From positions 1-43,974 of the forward strand of contig NZ_CAMYMD010000076.1 of NCBI RefSeq assembly GCF_947259555.1: DNA of 43,974 bases. Direction: 5' to 3'. Positions 34,979-43,974 of this stretch are shown here, piece after piece. The notes under the pieces were generated by a model. The model had not been told where the DNA came from and made no database searches. It saw nothing but the letters and a program-made list of their open reading frames with translations. The stretch's first letter is position 1. Every line of letters begins with the position of its first letter. The stretch comes from an uncultured Roseovarius sp. Its GTDB lineage: Bacteria > Pseudomonadota > Alphaproteobacteria > Rhodobacterales > Rhodobacteraceae. The position numbers and the translations under genes were made by a program.

Positions 34979-36775
34979 ATGGTGCGTAGGGCCGAAAACG
35001 GGGCTGATCTGCTGGATCGGGATAAATCGAAGCGCGTCGGCGCACTGGCTGAGCTGTGGCCGTTCCTGCGTCCGTACAGGGCACTGTTGATCGCGGCGAT
35101 ACTGGCGCTCGTCCTGACCGCGAGCGTGGCGCTCGTGCTGCCGCTGGCCGTGCGCCGCGTGGTGGATAATTTCGGGACCGCAGACGGTGCCATTCTCGAT
35201 CAGTATTTCGGTGCGGCCCTCGGGATCGCCGCGCTGCTCGCGCTTGGCACGGGATTGCGTTACATGCTCGTCACCCGGCTGGGCGAGCGCGTGGTCGCGG
35301 ATATCCGCAAGGCCGTGTTCGACCGTGTCATCGGCATGAGCCCGGCGTTTTTCGAGCGTCTCATGACTGGTGAGGTGCTGAGCCGGATCACCACCGATAC
35401 CACGCTGATCCTGTCGGTCATCGGCTCGTCCATCTCGATCGCGTTGCGCAACCTGTTGATTCTCGTTGGCGGCCTCGGCCTGATGCTGATCACCTCGCCC
35501 AAGCTGACGGGGCTCGTGCTGTTGATCGTGCCGCTGGTGATCGTGCCGATCCTCACGCTGGGGCGGCGCATGCGGGTGCTGAGCCGCGAGAATCAGGACT
35601 GGATCGCCAACAGTTCGGGCAATGCATCAGAGGCGCTCTTGTCGGTTCAGGCGGTGCAGGCGTTTACGCATGAAGGCGAGAGCCGGGCGCGCTTTGCCGA
35701 TGTAACCGAGCGCAGCCATGACGCGGCGCGGCGGCGGGTCAATACCCGCGCGCTGATGACGGTGATCGTGATCTTTCTGGTCTTTACCGGCATCGTAGGT
35801 GTGCTGTGGATCGGCGCGCGCGATGTACGCGCCGACGCGATGAGTGCCGGGAGCCTTGTGCAATTCGTGATCTACGCGGTCATGGTTGCCGGTGCGGTTG
35901 CGGCGCTCTCGGAGATCTGGGGCGAGTTACAGCGCGCGGCGGGCGCCACCGAGAGACTGGTCGAACTCTTGCAGGCCGATGACCCGGTCCGCGATCCGGC
36001 GCAGCCGCGTGCCGTGCCGCGCCCGGTGAAGGGCGAAATCATATTCGACGGCGTTCAATTCGCTTACCCGTCACGTCCCGAGACGCCCGCGCTCGACAAT
36101 GTGAGCCTGACCATCCGCCCCGGCGAGACGGTCGCGCTTGTCGGGCCGTCAGGGGCCGGTAAAACCAGTGTCATTCAGCTCATCCAGCGATTTTATGACC
36201 CGGACGGCGGCAGGATCACGTTGGATGGTGTCTCTCTGGCGGATATGGCGCGGCATGAGTTCCGTCGCGATTTGGCGCTGGTGCCGCAAGATCCGGTGAT
36301 CTTTGCGGCCTCGGCGCGCGAAAATATCCGGTTTGGTCGGCTCGATGCGACCGATGCGGAGATTGAAGCCGCGGCCAAGGCGGCGGCGGCGCATGAGTTT
36401 ATCCGTGCGCTGCCCGAGGGATATGACACCTATGTTGGCGAGCGCGGTGTGATGCTGTCCGGGGGCCAGAAGCAACGGATCGCCATCGCCCGCGCGATCC
36501 TGCGCGATGCACCTGTTTTGCTGCTGGACGAAGCCACCAGCGCGCTCGACGCCGAAAGCGAACGCGCGGTACAGCAGGCGGTCGAAACCATGGCGCGCAC
36601 GCGCACGACGATCATTGTCGCGCACCGTCTTGCGACCGTGAAAAAGGCGGATCGCATCGTTGTGATGGAGCAGGGGCGGATCCTGGCGCAGGGCACGCAT
36701 GATAGCCTTGTTGCGGAGAACGGACTCTATGCAAGGCTGGCGCGGCTTCAGTTCACCGACGGCGAGGCGGCCTGA
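34979..36775 (+). CDS. ABC exporter, fused membrane and ATPase domains (ABCB/MsbA-like half transporter)
   Basis: A 598-residue half transporter that would work as a homodimer in the inner membrane. Residues 35-310 contain six hydrophobic segments (ABC transporter type 1 exporter fold). The nucleotide-binding domain has Walker A GPSGAGKT (389-396), a Q-loop [10 protein letters not shown], signature [14 protein letters not shown], Walker B VLLLDEAT and the H-loop [10 protein letters not shown], all intact. Sequence resembles bacterial lipid A or multidrug exporters, but substrate cannot be assigned. Start ATG at 34979 follows AAGAGGG. It stands between tRNA-Gly and the complex I subunit gene, with about 75 bases on the right. 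Confidence 0.92.
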   Translation: MVRRAENGADLLDRDKSKRVGALAELWPFLRPYRALLIAAILALVLTASVALVLPLAVRRVVDNFGTADGAILDQYFGAALGIAALLALGTGLRYMLVTRLGERVVADIRKAVFDRVIGMSPAFFERLMTGEVLSRITTDTTLILSVIGSSISIALRNLLILVGGLGLMLITSPKLTGLVLLIVPLVIVPILTLGRRMRVLSRENQDWIANSSGNASEALLSVQAVQAFTHEGESRARFADVTERSHDAARRRVNTRALMTVIVIFLVFTGIVGVLWIGARDVRADAMSAGSLVQFVIYAVMVAGAVAALSEIWGELQRAAGATERLVELLQADDPVRDPAQPRAVPRPVKGEIIFDGVQFAYPSRPETPALDNVSLTIRPGETVALVGPSGAGKTSVIQLIQRFYDPDGGRITLDGVSLADMARHEFRRDLALVPQDPVIFAASARENIRFGRLDATDAEIEAAAKAAAAHEFIRALPEGYDTYVGERGVMLSGGQKQRIAIARAILRDAPVLLLDEATSALDAESERAVQQAVETMARTRTTIIVAHRLATVKKADRIVVMEQGRILAQGTHDSLVAENGLYARLARLQFTDGEAA

Positions 36776-36849
36776 ACGCGGCCATTCGCCCCTTGCCGAG
36801 GCGCGCGCGATTTGGGATAAGATCAGGAAAAGCAGTCAGGGAGAGACGC

Positions 36850-37161
36850 ATGCCCGCGCGCATTTACAAACCCGCCCGCAACGCGATGCAGTCCGGCACC
36901 GCAGGGACCCGCAAATGGGTGCTGGAGTTCGTATCGGAAACCGCGCGCGAGGTCGATCCGCTCATGGGCTGGACGTCGAACGACGATACACAGACCCAGG
37001 TACGTCTGCGGTTTTCCACCAAGGATGCGGCGCTGCAATACGCCAAGGAACATGGCATAGACGTGGTCGTTCAAGAGCCGCACAAACGCAAGACCAACAT
37101 CCGGCCGGGCGGATATGGCGACAATTTCGCCACCTCCCGCCGGCAAGTCTGGACGCATTGA
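36850..37161 (+). CDS. ETC complex I subunit, NDUFS4-like
   Basis: A 103-residue soluble protein of the ETC_C1_NDUFS4 family, the bacterial counterpart of the 18-kDa accessory subunit of NADH:ubiquinone oxidoreductase. The N-terminal [14 protein letters not shown] and the central [28 protein letters not shown] and EHGIDVVV segments define the family. Such accessory subunits occur in alphaproteobacteria and mitochondria, usually away from the nuo operon, as here. AGGGAGAG precedes the ATG at 36850; a longer frame begins in the preceding gap. It would stabilise complex I near the N-module at the membrane arm junction. Confidence 0.9.
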   Translation: MPARIYKPARNAMQSGTAGTRKWVLEFVSETAREVDPLMGWTSNDDTQTQVRLRFSTKDAALQYAKEHGIDVVVQEPHKRKTNIRPGGYGDNFATSRRQVWTH

Positions 37162-37196
37162 AACCTGTGTAAATCGGGGCAACACTCAGAGAGTTT

Positions 37197-37273
37197 TGGC
37201 GACTCCGGAAGGACTTGAACCCTCAACCTCGGACTTAGAAGGTCCTTGCTCTATCCAGTTGAGCTACGGAGCC
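37197..37273 (-). tRNA. tRNA-Arg (TCT)
   Basis: On the minus strand acceptor GGCTCCG (ending at 37273) pairs with CGGAGTC, with discriminator G and an encoded CCA at 37197-37199. The anticodon loop CTTCTAA gives anticodon TCT. D arm GCTC/GAGC and T arm GAGGG-TTCAAGT-CCTTC are intact. It reads AGA codons, which are rare in this GC-rich genome. Confidence 0.95.
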
Positions 37274-37278
37274 GCGCA

Positions 37279-37298
37279 AAACGGTTCGCAAACCGTTT
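37279..37298. repeat. inverted repeat upstream of tRNA-Arg
   Basis: AAACGGTT-CGCA-AACCGTTT is a perfect 8-base inverted repeat lying five bases before the tRNA 5' end. It may be part of the tRNA leader and a processing signal; function is not established. Confidence 0.4.
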
Positions 37299-37432
37299 CG
37301 CCCGTTGTTTAGCGATCACCGCAGCTGAAATCAAAAGCAAAATGCACGCAGTCCCAATTGTTGGCTTGCCGGTCTTTCAGGCATGCCTGCGCATGCGCGT
37401 TCTGTGCCTGGCAGGAGATCTCTACCCTGCGG

Positions 37433-38218
37433 TCACGTCGCCCCGGTCTTGTCCGGGAACGGGTCCTGCTGATATCCCACACCCGCCAGATAGAGCCCAT
37501 GTGGCGGGCAAACCGGTCCGCAGGCCGCACGATCACGGGCCTCCAGAGCGCTTTTGACTTGCTCGGGTTGCCAGCTTCCGGCGCCCACGCGCTCCAAGGT
37601 GCCGACAAGACTGCGGACCTGATTGTGCAGGAACGAGCGCGCGCGCAGATGAAAATGCAATTCCGGTCCAGAGAACCCTGAGACGGGCTCGATCTCTAAT
37701 GCATCCAGTGTCTTGAGTGGGCTTTTTGCCTGACAGATCGTGGATCTGAAGGTCGTGAAATCGTGATGCCCCAAAAGACAGGCGGCGCCTGCGCGCATGG
37801 CGTCGATATCGAGCCCGCGCGGCACCTGCCATACCAGACCTTTTGCGTGCGTTGCGGGCGCGCGCCGCATCAGGAGGCGAAACAGATAGCGCCGCTCTGT
37901 CGCGGAAAAGCGTGCGTGCCAATCTGCCGCCACCTGTTCACATCGGACGATCGCCACCGGCTGCGGCTTCAGGTGATAGTTGAGCGCCTGCCCGAGGCGA
38001 AACGGATCCCAGTGGCGCTCGAGATCACAATGCGCCACCTGCGCCAAGGCATGCACACCCGCATCTGTGCGCCCGGCGGCGGCTATAGTGTGGGGACCGG
38101 GCTCCAGCTTGTCCAATGCGGCCTCGATGGCGCCCTGCACCGAGGGATGTTCGGACTGCCGCTGCCATCCGCAAAACGGTGCGCCGTGGTACTCGATCTG
38201 TAGGGCGTAACGGGGCAT
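37433..38218 (-). CDS. truA: tRNA pseudouridine(38-40) synthase
   Basis: Converts uridine at positions 38-40 of tRNA anticodon stems to pseudouridine. The 261-residue protein has the N-terminal [21 protein letters not shown] and [12 protein letters not shown] with the catalytic Asp52. The C-terminal segment [21 protein letters not shown] is the conserved RNA-binding part. The ATG at 38218 gives the family's N-terminus; three upstream codons are dropped. It is a single gene, with tRNA-Arg downstream in the same direction, perhaps read together. Confidence 0.95.
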   Translation of the reverse strand: MPRYALQIEYHGAPFCGWQRQSEHPSVQGAIEAALDKLEPGPHTIAAAGRTDAGVHALAQVAHCDLERHWDPFRLGQALNYHLKPQPVAIVRCEQVAADWHARFSATERRYLFRLLMRRAPATHAKGLVWQVPRGLDIDAMRAGAACLLGHHDFTTFRSTICQAKSPLKTLDALEIEPVSGFSGPELHFHLRARSFLHNQVRSLVGTLERVGAGSWQPEQVKSALEARDRAACGPVCPPHGLYLAGVGYQQDPFPDKTGAT

Positions 38219-38250
38219 GCTGTTCAACGCGTTGTGCGGGATTCGGGTTT

Positions 38251-38275
38251 CATCTGGCTCAAAATACCTCGGGGG
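38251..38275 (-). repeat. GATATTT..GGCC-like intergenic motif, copy 2
   Basis: Read on the minus strand the segment is CGAGGTATTTTGAGCCAGATG, a variant of the motif at 28641, 40744 and 43934. It follows the dnaB hairpin in the dnaB direction. Confidence 0.5.
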
Positions 38276-38276
38276 T

Positions 38277-38295
38277 CCGGGGGCAGCGCCCCCGG
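38277..38295 (-). terminator. GC-rich terminator hairpin after dnaB
   Basis: CCGGGGGC-AGC-GCCCCCGG makes an 8-bp stem 15 bases after the dnaB stop. On the minus strand it is followed by CCCCGAGGTATTTT, a T-rich exit. This form is common at gene ends in Rhodobacteraceae. Confidence 0.65.
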
Positions 38296-38309
38296 GGCGG
38301 TATGCCGGC

Positions 38310-39797
38310 CTAGAATTCTGCGCCGCCGTTCTGCTGCCATGGCTTCACCAGATTGCCAAAGCGGGTGAACTGCGCCTCGAAACTCAGCTCAACGGTTCCG
38401 ATGGGTCCGTGACGCTGCTTGCCGATGATGACTTCGGCCTTGCCATGCAGGCGTGACATTGCTTCCTGCCATTCGGCCATCTTGTCCATCTCGTGATCGC
38501 CGGGTTTCTCGCGTTCCTTGTAATACTCTTCGCGGAACACGAACATGACCACGTCCGCGTCCTGCTCGATCGATCCCGATTCGCGCAGATCCGACAGTTG
38601 TGGCCGCTTGTCTTCGCGGCTCTCGACCTGACGCGAGAGCTGGGAGAGCGCGATGACGGGGATGTTCAACTCCTTGGCGATGGCCTTGAGTCCCATCGAG
38701 ATCTCGCCGATCTCCTGAACACGATTATCGGAGGCACCGCGTACCAGTTGCAGGTAGTCGACGATCAGCACGTCGAGTCCATGCGTGCGCTTGAGACGCC
38801 GTGCCCGCGCCGCGAGCTGTGAGATCGGAATCGCGGCGGTATCGTCGATATAGAGCGGGCAGGCTTCAAGCTGTTTGGCGGCCTCGACAAAACGGCGAAA
38901 TTCGGTTTCGTCCATGTCGCCTTGACGAATCTTGTGCGAGGAAATCTCGGATGCTTCGGCGAGCACCCGGCCCGCCAACTGCTCGGCGCTCATCTCTAGC
39001 GAGAAGAACCCCACGACACCGCCATCGACCGCCCCGTCGGTGCCATCTGACAACGTACCACGGCGATACGCACGCGCCACGTTGAACGCGATGTTGGTGG
39101 CAAGCGAGGTCTTGCCCATCGAGGGTCGCCCGGCGAGGATCAAAAGGTCGGATTTGTGCAGCCCGCCCAGTTTGCTATCCAAGTCGGCGAGGCCGGTCGA
39201 CACGCCCGCGAGACCACCCTCGCGCTGATAGGCGGCATTGGCGACATTAACAGCGTCCGTTACCGCCTTGAGAAAACTTTGAAAACCCGTCTCAGACTGA
39301 CCCTGCTCGGCGAGTTGATAGAGCTTTTGCTCCGCCTCGACGATCTGGTCCTTGGGTTCGCTTTCGACATCGACGCGCGCGGCTTTGCCGGCGATGTCAT
39401 GACCGAGAGCGATCAATTCACGCCGGACCGCCAGATCATAGATCATCTGGGCATAGTCGCGCACCGCGAAGGTCGAGATGGCCGCACCGGCGAGTTTGGC
39501 CAGATAGGCAGGGCCGCCCAATTCCTTGAGCCCGTCATCATCCTCGAGGAAGGCACGGAGGGTCACGGGCGAGGCGAGGTTATTCTTGGCAATGCGCGTC
39601 GCTGCTGTCTCGAAAATGCGGGCATGGACCGGATCATAGAAATGCTTGGGCCCGATGATCTGCGCGACGCGGTCATATATGTCGTTGTTTGTCAGGATGG
39701 CGCCGAGCAACTGCTGCTCTGCCTCGATCGAATGCGGCACGCTCGCTGCCGACTGGATTTCTGTTCCGGTCGGATTGAATGCGGTGAGTCCGGTCAT
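38310..39797 (-). CDS. dnaB: replicative DNA helicase
   Basis: Hexameric helicase that unwinds DNA at the replication fork. The 495-residue protein has an N-terminal primase-interacting domain (about 20-125, with [15 protein letters not shown]), a linker, and a RecA-like domain with Walker A GRPSMGKT (223-230), Walker [13 protein letters not shown] and the arginine-finger region [12 protein letters not shown]. The protein is of normal length and intein-free. An acidic [14 protein letters not shown] insertion after Walker A is seen in some alphaproteobacteria. The gap upstream has three sequences close to DnaA boxes. Confidence 0.96.
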   Translation of the reverse strand: MTGLTAFNPTGTEIQSAASVPHSIEAEQQLLGAILTNNDIYDRVAQIIGPKHFYDPVHARIFETAATRIAKNNLASPVTLRAFLEDDDGLKELGGPAYLAKLAGAAISTFAVRDYAQMIYDLAVRRELIALGHDIAGKAARVDVESEPKDQIVEAEQKLYQLAEQGQSETGFQSFLKAVTDAVNVANAAYQREGGLAGVSTGLADLDSKLGGLHKSDLLILAGRPSMGKTSLATNIAFNVARAYRRGTLSDGTDGAVDGGVVGFFSLEMSAEQLAGRVLAEASEISSHKIRQGDMDETEFRRFVEAAKQLEACPLYIDDTAAIPISQLAARARRLKRTHGLDVLIVDYLQLVRGASDNRVQEIGEISMGLKAIAKELNIPVIALSQLSRQVESREDKRPQLSDLRESGSIEQDADVVMFVFREEYYKEREKPGDHEMDKMAEWQEAMSRLHGKAEVIIGKQRHGPIGTVELSFEAQFTRFGNLVKPWQQNGGAEF

Positions 39798-39876
39798 GCC
39801 TGCTGCCCCTGTTCAGGTGGTTTTTCTGTTCGGTCGTTCTAGGCGAAGCTGCCCGTCATCGCCACTTGGATATGTC

Positions 39877-40021
39877 TGTGGATGATCTGCGGGACAACCC
39901 GGTGGATAATCCGGTACCACTGAACTGCGATCAGCATCCTGTAGCTCGACCACGTGAACCTACCACATCTTCATCAGATATGCGATTCGAGTATGGGCCG
40001 ATCCTGCGATCCTGTGGACAA
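39877..40021. promoter_or_regulatory. three DnaA-box-like sequences upstream of dnaB
   Basis: TGTGGATGA (39877-39885), GGTGGATAA (39901-39909) and TGTGGACAA (40013-40021) each differ from the DnaA box TGTGGATAA at one position, all in the same orientation, in the 226-base gap between pyrE and dnaB. They could let DnaA control dnaB. Chance occurrence of single-mismatch boxes is not negligible. Confidence 0.4.
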
Positions 40022-40023
40022 GT

Positions 40024-40701
40024 TTATTTCTTGTTTGCGGCCTGCCACTTACGTGGATCACGCAGAAATTCCTCTACCGTATCCATGGTTTGCGGATCAA
40101 AGGCCCCTTGGGTGCGGGCCTCTGCCAGCACATCCCACCAGGTGCAGAGATGGTGCAAGGCAACGCCGTGATCGCCGAGGGTTTTCTCGGTCTCGGGGAA
40201 AATGTCGTAAAAGAAAATTACCGCCGTGTGCCCGCAACTGGCCCCGGTCTCGCGGATGGCATCGACGAAGCTGAGTTTGGAGCCGCCATCGGTGGTGAGG
40301 TCCTCGACCAGAAGCACCCGCTGGCCTTCGCTCATCGCGCCTTCAATGCGGGCGTTACGGCCGTAACCCTTGGGTTTCTTGCGGACATAGGTCATCGGCA
40401 GGGCCATGCGTTCGGCCACCAGCGCGGCAAAGGGAATGCCCGCCGTCTCGCCGCCGGCGATATTGTCGAACGCCTCGAACCCGGCGTCGCGCATCACGGT
40501 GACGGTGAGAAAATCCATCAAGGTGGAGCGGATGCGCGGGTAGGAGATCAGCTTGCGGCAGTCGATATAGGTGGGCGAGGGCAGGCCGGAGGCCAGCGTG
40601 AAGGGCTCCTCCGCGTTGAAATGCACGGCGCCGATTTCGAGCAGCATACGGGCGGTGAGGCGGGCGATTTCATCCTTGGGCGGGTAGGTGGCGGGGATCA
40701 T
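40024..40701 (-). CDS. pyrE: orotate phosphoribosyltransferase
   Basis: Pyrimidine biosynthesis, joining orotate with PRPP to give OMP. The 225-residue protein carries the PRPP motif [14 protein letters not shown], the flexible loop [17 protein letters not shown], and [16 protein letters not shown] near the N-terminus. Length fits the alphaproteobacterial form. It lies after pyrC in the leftward direction, 76 bases apart, so the two form a likely operon. The ATG at 40701 gives [15 protein letters not shown]. Confidence 0.95.
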   Translation of the reverse strand: MIPATYPPKDEIARLTARMLLEIGAVHFNAEEPFTLASGLPSPTYIDCRKLISYPRIRSTLMDFLTVTVMRDAGFEAFDNIAGGETAGIPFAALVAERMALPMTYVRKKPKGYGRNARIEGAMSEGQRVLLVEDLTTDGGSKLSFVDAIRETGASCGHTAVIFFYDIFPETEKTLGDHGVALHHLCTWWDVLAEARTQGAFDPQTMDTVEEFLRDPRKWQAANKK

Positions 40702-40743
40702 GGCGTGGTCCTTGGGTTGGGCGCTGCGCCGAAGAGATTTGAT

Positions 40744-40776
40744 GCCTCCGGCGGGGATATTTCGGGCAAGATGAAG
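40744..40776 (+). repeat. GATATTT..GGCC intergenic motif, copy 3
   Basis: CCTCCGGCGGGGATATTTCG followed by GGCAAGATGAAG is the longest copy of this window's shared intergenic motif. It fills much of the pyrC-pyrE gap and runs up to the pyrC stop codon. Confidence 0.55.
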
Positions 40777-40777
40777 A

Positions 40778-41815
40778 TCAGGTCACCTGCCAGTGCAGCG
40801 CGAAGCCGGGGTCGAACACGGTGACGGGGCCATCATCTGTTTCGATCTTGTCAGGATAGGTGACCGTGTCGCCCTTGGTGAGGGTGATCTGCGCCTCGTT
40901 CGGGGGCAGACCGTAGAAGGCGGGGCCGTGGAGCGAGGTGAAGCCCTCGAGACGGTTCAGCGCGTTTTCCTCCTCGAACACATGGGCGAGGATCGACATG
41001 GTGTTGGGGGCGGTGAAGCAGCCGGCACAGCCACAGGCGCTTTGCTTCAGCGGGTCGGTATGGGGCGCGCTGTCGGTGCCGAGGAAAAACCGTGCGTCGC
41101 CTGAGGTGGCGGCGCGGCGCAGGGCGAGGCGGTGTTCCTCGCGCTTGGCCACGGGCAGGCAATAGTAATGCGGTTTGATCCCGCCCACGAGGAGGTGGTT
41201 GCGGTTGATCACGAGGTGATGGGTGGTGATGGTGGCGGCGAGGTCGCGGTCGTTCGCGGTCACATACTCCACGCCGTCCCGCGTCGTGATATGCTCCATC
41301 ACCACGCGCAGCCCCGGCGTGGCGCGACGCACAGGGTCGAGCACGCGGTCGATGAACACCGCCTCGCGGTCGAAGATGTCGATCTCCGGGTCCGTCACCT
41401 CGCCATGCACGCAGAGCGGCAGGCCGATCTCGGCCATTTTCTCAAGCACCGGCCGCACTTTGTCAAAGTCGCGCACGCCGGAGGCGGAATTGGTGGTGGC
41501 CCCTGCGGGATAGAGCTTTACGGCGGTGATCAGCCCCTCGGCATGGGCGGCGGCGACGTCGTCCGGGTCGGTCTCTTCGGTGAGGTAGAGCGTCATCAGC
41601 GGGGTGAAATCCATCCCCTCTGGCAGCGCGGTCAGGATACGCTCGCGGTACGCGCGCGCGTCACGGGCCGTGACGACGGGCGGCACGAGATTGGGCATGA
41701 TGATGGCGCGGGCGAAGTGGCGGGCGCTTTCGGGCAGGACGGCGCCCAGCATCGCGCCGTCGCGCAGGTGCAGGTGCCAATCGTCGGGGCGGCGAAGGGT
41801 CAGGATCTGGCTCAT
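40778..41815 (-). CDS. pyrC: dihydroorotase
   Basis: Zinc enzyme that cyclises carbamoyl aspartate to dihydroorotate. The 345-residue protein is a type II (E. coli-like) dihydroorotase. Metal ligands are His14 and His16 in [12 protein letters not shown], the carboxylated Lys in [12 protein letters not shown], the His in CVHGEVTD and MEHITTRDG, and the Asp in LGTDSAPHT. All are present. It is the first gene of the pyrC-pyrE pair, and the gap to the next gene upstream is small. Confidence 0.96.
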   Translation of the reverse strand: MSQILTLRRPDDWHLHLRDGAMLGAVLPESARHFARAIIMPNLVPPVVTARDARAYRERILTALPEGMDFTPLMTLYLTEETDPDDVAAAHAEGLITAVKLYPAGATTNSASGVRDFDKVRPVLEKMAEIGLPLCVHGEVTDPEIDIFDREAVFIDRVLDPVRRATPGLRVVMEHITTRDGVEYVTANDRDLAATITTHHLVINRNHLLVGGIKPHYYCLPVAKREEHRLALRRAATSGDARFFLGTDSAPHTDPLKQSACGCAGCFTAPNTMSILAHVFEEENALNRLEGFTSLHGPAFYGLPPNEAQITLTKGDTVTYPDKIETDDGPVTVFDPGFALHWQVT

Positions 41816-41875
41816 GGCGCAAGCGCATACACAATCGCGGGGTCCAAGACCAGAGAAACAGCGCCGTCCCTTACG

Positions 41876-42814
41876 CTATTGTGGATCCTGTTTTGCGCGC
41901 AACATGTTCAACGCTTTGCGAAAGCGAGGGCCGCCCACGCGGCGGGCGATCGCGTTGCGGCAATGCATCATCGCCAGAAGGTCACGCTCTTCGGACATGA
42001 GGCGCTGCAACACGCTAAAGAGATAAGGGGTGTCATCGCGGCGCTTGCGATAGAGCTGGGCGAGGCTGAGCGGGGTCAATTTTCCGGCTCTGATCTGGGC
42101 GAGCAGGCGAAAGATGACCCCCATGCGCAACAGGGCTTTCTCGCTCTGATATCCGAGATGCCGGGTCCGGAACTTGAGAACGTTGGAGCGTGTGAAGAGC
42201 GCGGCATGCATGGCGTCGAGGTCGATGTCGGGATCATAGAGCAATACCGCTTCGGATGCTGCATCCAGCATGTCGGGGGCATAGCCGTAGCGATTCGTAA
42301 ACGATGTCCGGCGCATCCGCAGATAGCGATCATCCCACTCTGTGACGCGTGGATCGAGCGTGGCCTGGGGGCGCAGCATGACGACCTTGGCTCCGGGGGA
42401 GGCCACAGAAAACGCCGCCGCCGCGTAACCGCAAGCGCCGGCGCCGTAAAAAATGACCTCGTCGAACTCGTCAAAGAATCCGTCGTCGATCAGCCTGTCG
42501 AAATAGCCATATACCATGCCGTCTCGAAACCAGGTGTCGCGCTTGCTTATGAGGCACAGGTGCGACCAGCCCAAAGCCTTGGTCAGCGCCCAGCCCAGAG
42601 GCTGTGCCTTTGGTGATATTTCGGATAGGCGGTGATGGGTCTCGAACGTCACGAGCAGGGTCTTGGGCTCACGCTCTATCAACACGGCAGCATGCGCATC
42701 GCCCAAAGGCTCGGCATAGCCATCGTCGCCCGCCAAGGCGTTGGCGCGCTCGCACCACGCATCCCAGTCGAGCCCTGAGAGATCGGTGTCGAAAATATCG
42801 GGGCTGTCCTGCAT
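41876..42814 (-). CDS. conserved roseobacter protein, often labelled phosphoadenosine phosphosulfate reductase
   Basis: The 312-residue protein is, to my recognition, a family conserved in Rhodobacteraceae and commonly carrying the label PAPS reductase, which the sequence does not support: no PAPS-reductase KRTERCG-like active-site motif is present. Instead the middle shows DEVIFYGAGACGYAAAAFSVASPGAKVVMLRP, an alpha/beta-hydrolase-like nucleophile-elbow region in which Gly-Ala-Gly-Ala-Cys takes the place of GxSxG, so the usual Ser is not there. Ending is basic (RKALNMLRAKQDPQ). No membrane segment is seen. I treat it as unknown function. Confidence 0.7.
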   Translation of the reverse strand: MQDSPDIFDTDLSGLDWDAWCERANALAGDDGYAEPLGDAHAAVLIEREPKTLLVTFETHHRLSEISPKAQPLGWALTKALGWSHLCLISKRDTWFRDGMVYGYFDRLIDDGFFDEFDEVIFYGAGACGYAAAAFSVASPGAKVVMLRPQATLDPRVTEWDDRYLRMRRTSFTNRYGYAPDMLDAASEAVLLYDPDIDLDAMHAALFTRSNVLKFRTRHLGYQSEKALLRMGVIFRLLAQIRAGKLTPLSLAQLYRKRRDDTPYLFSVLQRLMSEERDLLAMMHCRNAIARRVGGPRFRKALNMLRAKQDPQ

Positions 42815-43019
42815 GTTTGATCAAAACCTCGGTCATGTTGGAGCCATTGCTGCGCGGCCCTGATTGACGCTTATCCTGTCTTTTGAATCGGGCAAAAGTT
42901 GGGAAAAAGATGGGGCATTCCGCGAGGCTTGGCCATGCGGGTTGCCGCTTGCGCCCTTGACCGCCCCGGACTTGCGATGCACTTCATTGCCGTGCGGAGT
43001 GAAATCGGAGGCCAAAAGC

Positions 43020-43928
43020 GTGACAAATCCCACATCCATCGGCGCGGTTCAGGACATGCTGGCGGGACAGGACTATGTCTGCGGGCGCGCCTTGGGCACG
43101 GTGACCTATCTCGCGCTGACCCTCGGGCGGCCCTTGTTTCTCGAGGGTGAGGCGGGGACCGGCAAGACCGAGATCGCCAAGGCCATCGCTTTGGGCCTCG
43201 GGCGGCGGCTCATTCGGTTGCAATGCTATGAGGGGTTGGATGCGGCAAGCGCTGTCTATGAGTGGAATTTCGCCGAACAGATGATTGCCATCCGCACCGC
43301 CGAGGCCGCAGGCGGCGTGGATCGCGGACACCTGAAGGATGAGCTTTTTACCGAGCAATACCTGGTCGAGCGCCCGCTCTTGCAGGCGATGCGGCCGCAA
43401 GCGGGCGGCGCGCCGGTGCTGCTGATCGACGAGATCGACCGCACAGACGAGCCCTTCGAGGCGTTCCTGCTGGAGGCGCTGTCGGATTTTCAGGTGACGA
43501 TACCGGAGCTTGGCACGATCCATGCGCCAGAACCGCCGATCGTGATCCTGACCTCGAACCGCACCCGCGAGGTGCATGACGCGCTCAAACGCCGCTGCCT
43601 CTATCACTGGGTGGAATACCCGACGTTCGAGCGTGAAATCGAGATCTTGCAGGCCCGCGCGCCCGAGGCGGCAGAGCAGTTGAGCCGCGAGGTGGTCGCC
43701 TTTGTCCAGGCCCTGCGCACAGAGGATCTGTTCAAGAAACCGGGCGTGGCCGAGACCATCGACTGGGCCAAATGCCTGCTGGCGCTCGACGTGGTCAGCC
43801 TTAGCCCCGAGGTGATCGCCGACACGTTGGGCGCGATCCTGAAATATCAGGACGATATCGCCCGAATGCAGGGCTCGGAGGCGAAACGCATTCTCGACGA
43901 GGTGCGCAGCACGCTGGAGCCGACCTGA
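43020..43928 (+). CDS. MoxR-family AAA+ ATPase
   Basis: A 302-residue MoxR-type chaperone ATPase. Walker A is GEAGTGKT (43-50), Walker B LLIDEID (134-140), sensor 1 ILTSNRTREV and the arginine-finger segment KRRCLYHW follow in order. These proteins help assemble or activate metal cofactors or complexes, usually with a VWA-domain partner encoded next; the window ends 46 bases after this gene, so the partner is not seen. The start is GTG at 43020 with GGAGG ahead; an upstream frame runs through the intergenic gap and lacks a ribosome site. CoxD, the carbon monoxide dehydrogenase maturation factor, is one close branch. Confidence 0.9.
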   Translation: MTNPTSIGAVQDMLAGQDYVCGRALGTVTYLALTLGRPLFLEGEAGTGKTEIAKAIALGLGRRLIRLQCYEGLDAASAVYEWNFAEQMIAIRTAEAAGGVDRGHLKDELFTEQYLVERPLLQAMRPQAGGAPVLLIDEIDRTDEPFEAFLLEALSDFQVTIPELGTIHAPEPPIVILTSNRTREVHDALKRRCLYHWVEYPTFEREIEILQARAPEAAEQLSREVVAFVQALRTEDLFKKPGVAETIDWAKCLLALDVVSLSPEVIADTLGAILKYQDDIARMQGSEAKRILDEVRSTLEPT

Positions 43929-43933
43929 TGTTT

Positions 43934-43960
43934 CTTCTGGCCTCAAATATCCTGGGGGGG
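43934..43960 (-). repeat. GATATTT..GGCC intergenic motif, copy 4
   Basis: On the minus strand this reads CCAGGATATTTGAGGCCAGA, then AGAAA. It begins six bases after the MoxR stop codon and matches the motif at 40744 and elsewhere. Confidence 0.5.
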
Positions 43961-43974
43961 TGTGGGGGCCAGAC

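Noticed and set aside
37309..37432. small Cys-containing protein between truA and tRNA-Arg
   Set aside because: The minus-strand frame has no start codon of its own outside truA and no ribosome site.

Overview
This is a GC-rich alphaproteobacterial chromosome segment. Gene content points to the marine Roseobacter group (Rhodobacteraceae): a dimethylamine/methylamine catabolic locus, the bacteriochlorophyll genes bchE and bchJ, a zinc-LID adenylate kinase, an NDUFS4-like complex I subunit, and short repeats of a GATATTT..GGCCAGATGAA type between genes. The bch genes suggest an aerobic anoxygenic phototroph, although no photosynthesis gene cluster lies in the window. Genus-level placement cannot be made from the sequence alone.

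Layout. (1) 243-12412 is a methylated-amine locus arranged around one divergent promoter region (6364-6605). Leftward lie amt, a small one-helix membrane protein gene, mgsA, mgsB, mgsC and gmaS. Rightward lie dmmD, dmmA, dmmB and dmmC, then a broken ABC-ATPase remnant and an MttB-family methyltransferase. Together they would demethylate dimethylamine to monomethylamine, catch the one-carbon unit on tetrahydrofolate, and pass monomethylamine through gamma-glutamylmethylamide to N-methylglutamate. N-methylglutamate dehydrogenase and the trimethylamine genes tmm/tdm are not here. (2) 12506-16296 holds a degenerate M48-like membrane protein, a YmdB-type phosphodiesterase and an SLC13/TrkA-C permease. 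(3) 16349-18596 is bchE-bchJ, with a promoter carrying an exact PpsR/CrtJ palindrome that overlaps an FnrL-like box. It is divergent from yebC.

(4) 19525-23232 holds a small conserved protein, an AT-rich DUF2971 gene that looks acquired, and uvrB. (5) 23824-33542 runs rightward and looks like one acetate-centred neighbourhood: acs, adk, a DUF4212/SSS symporter pair ending in a strong terminator, then a cNMP-binding/CBS/DUF294 protein, a small membrane protein, a CheY-like regulator, and an unusual membrane protein joining PAS and degenerate histidine-kinase regions to a DnaQ-type exonuclease. That last pair is the strongest candidate here for an undescribed signalling system.

(6) 33585-43928 is mostly housekeeping: a methyltransferase-like protein, tRNA-Gly(TCC), an ABC exporter, the NDUFS4-like subunit, tRNA-Arg(TCT), truA, dnaB, pyrE, pyrC, a Roseobacter conserved protein and a MoxR-type AAA+ ATPase at the right edge. 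I found no insertion sequence, CRISPR array, rRNA or prophage.
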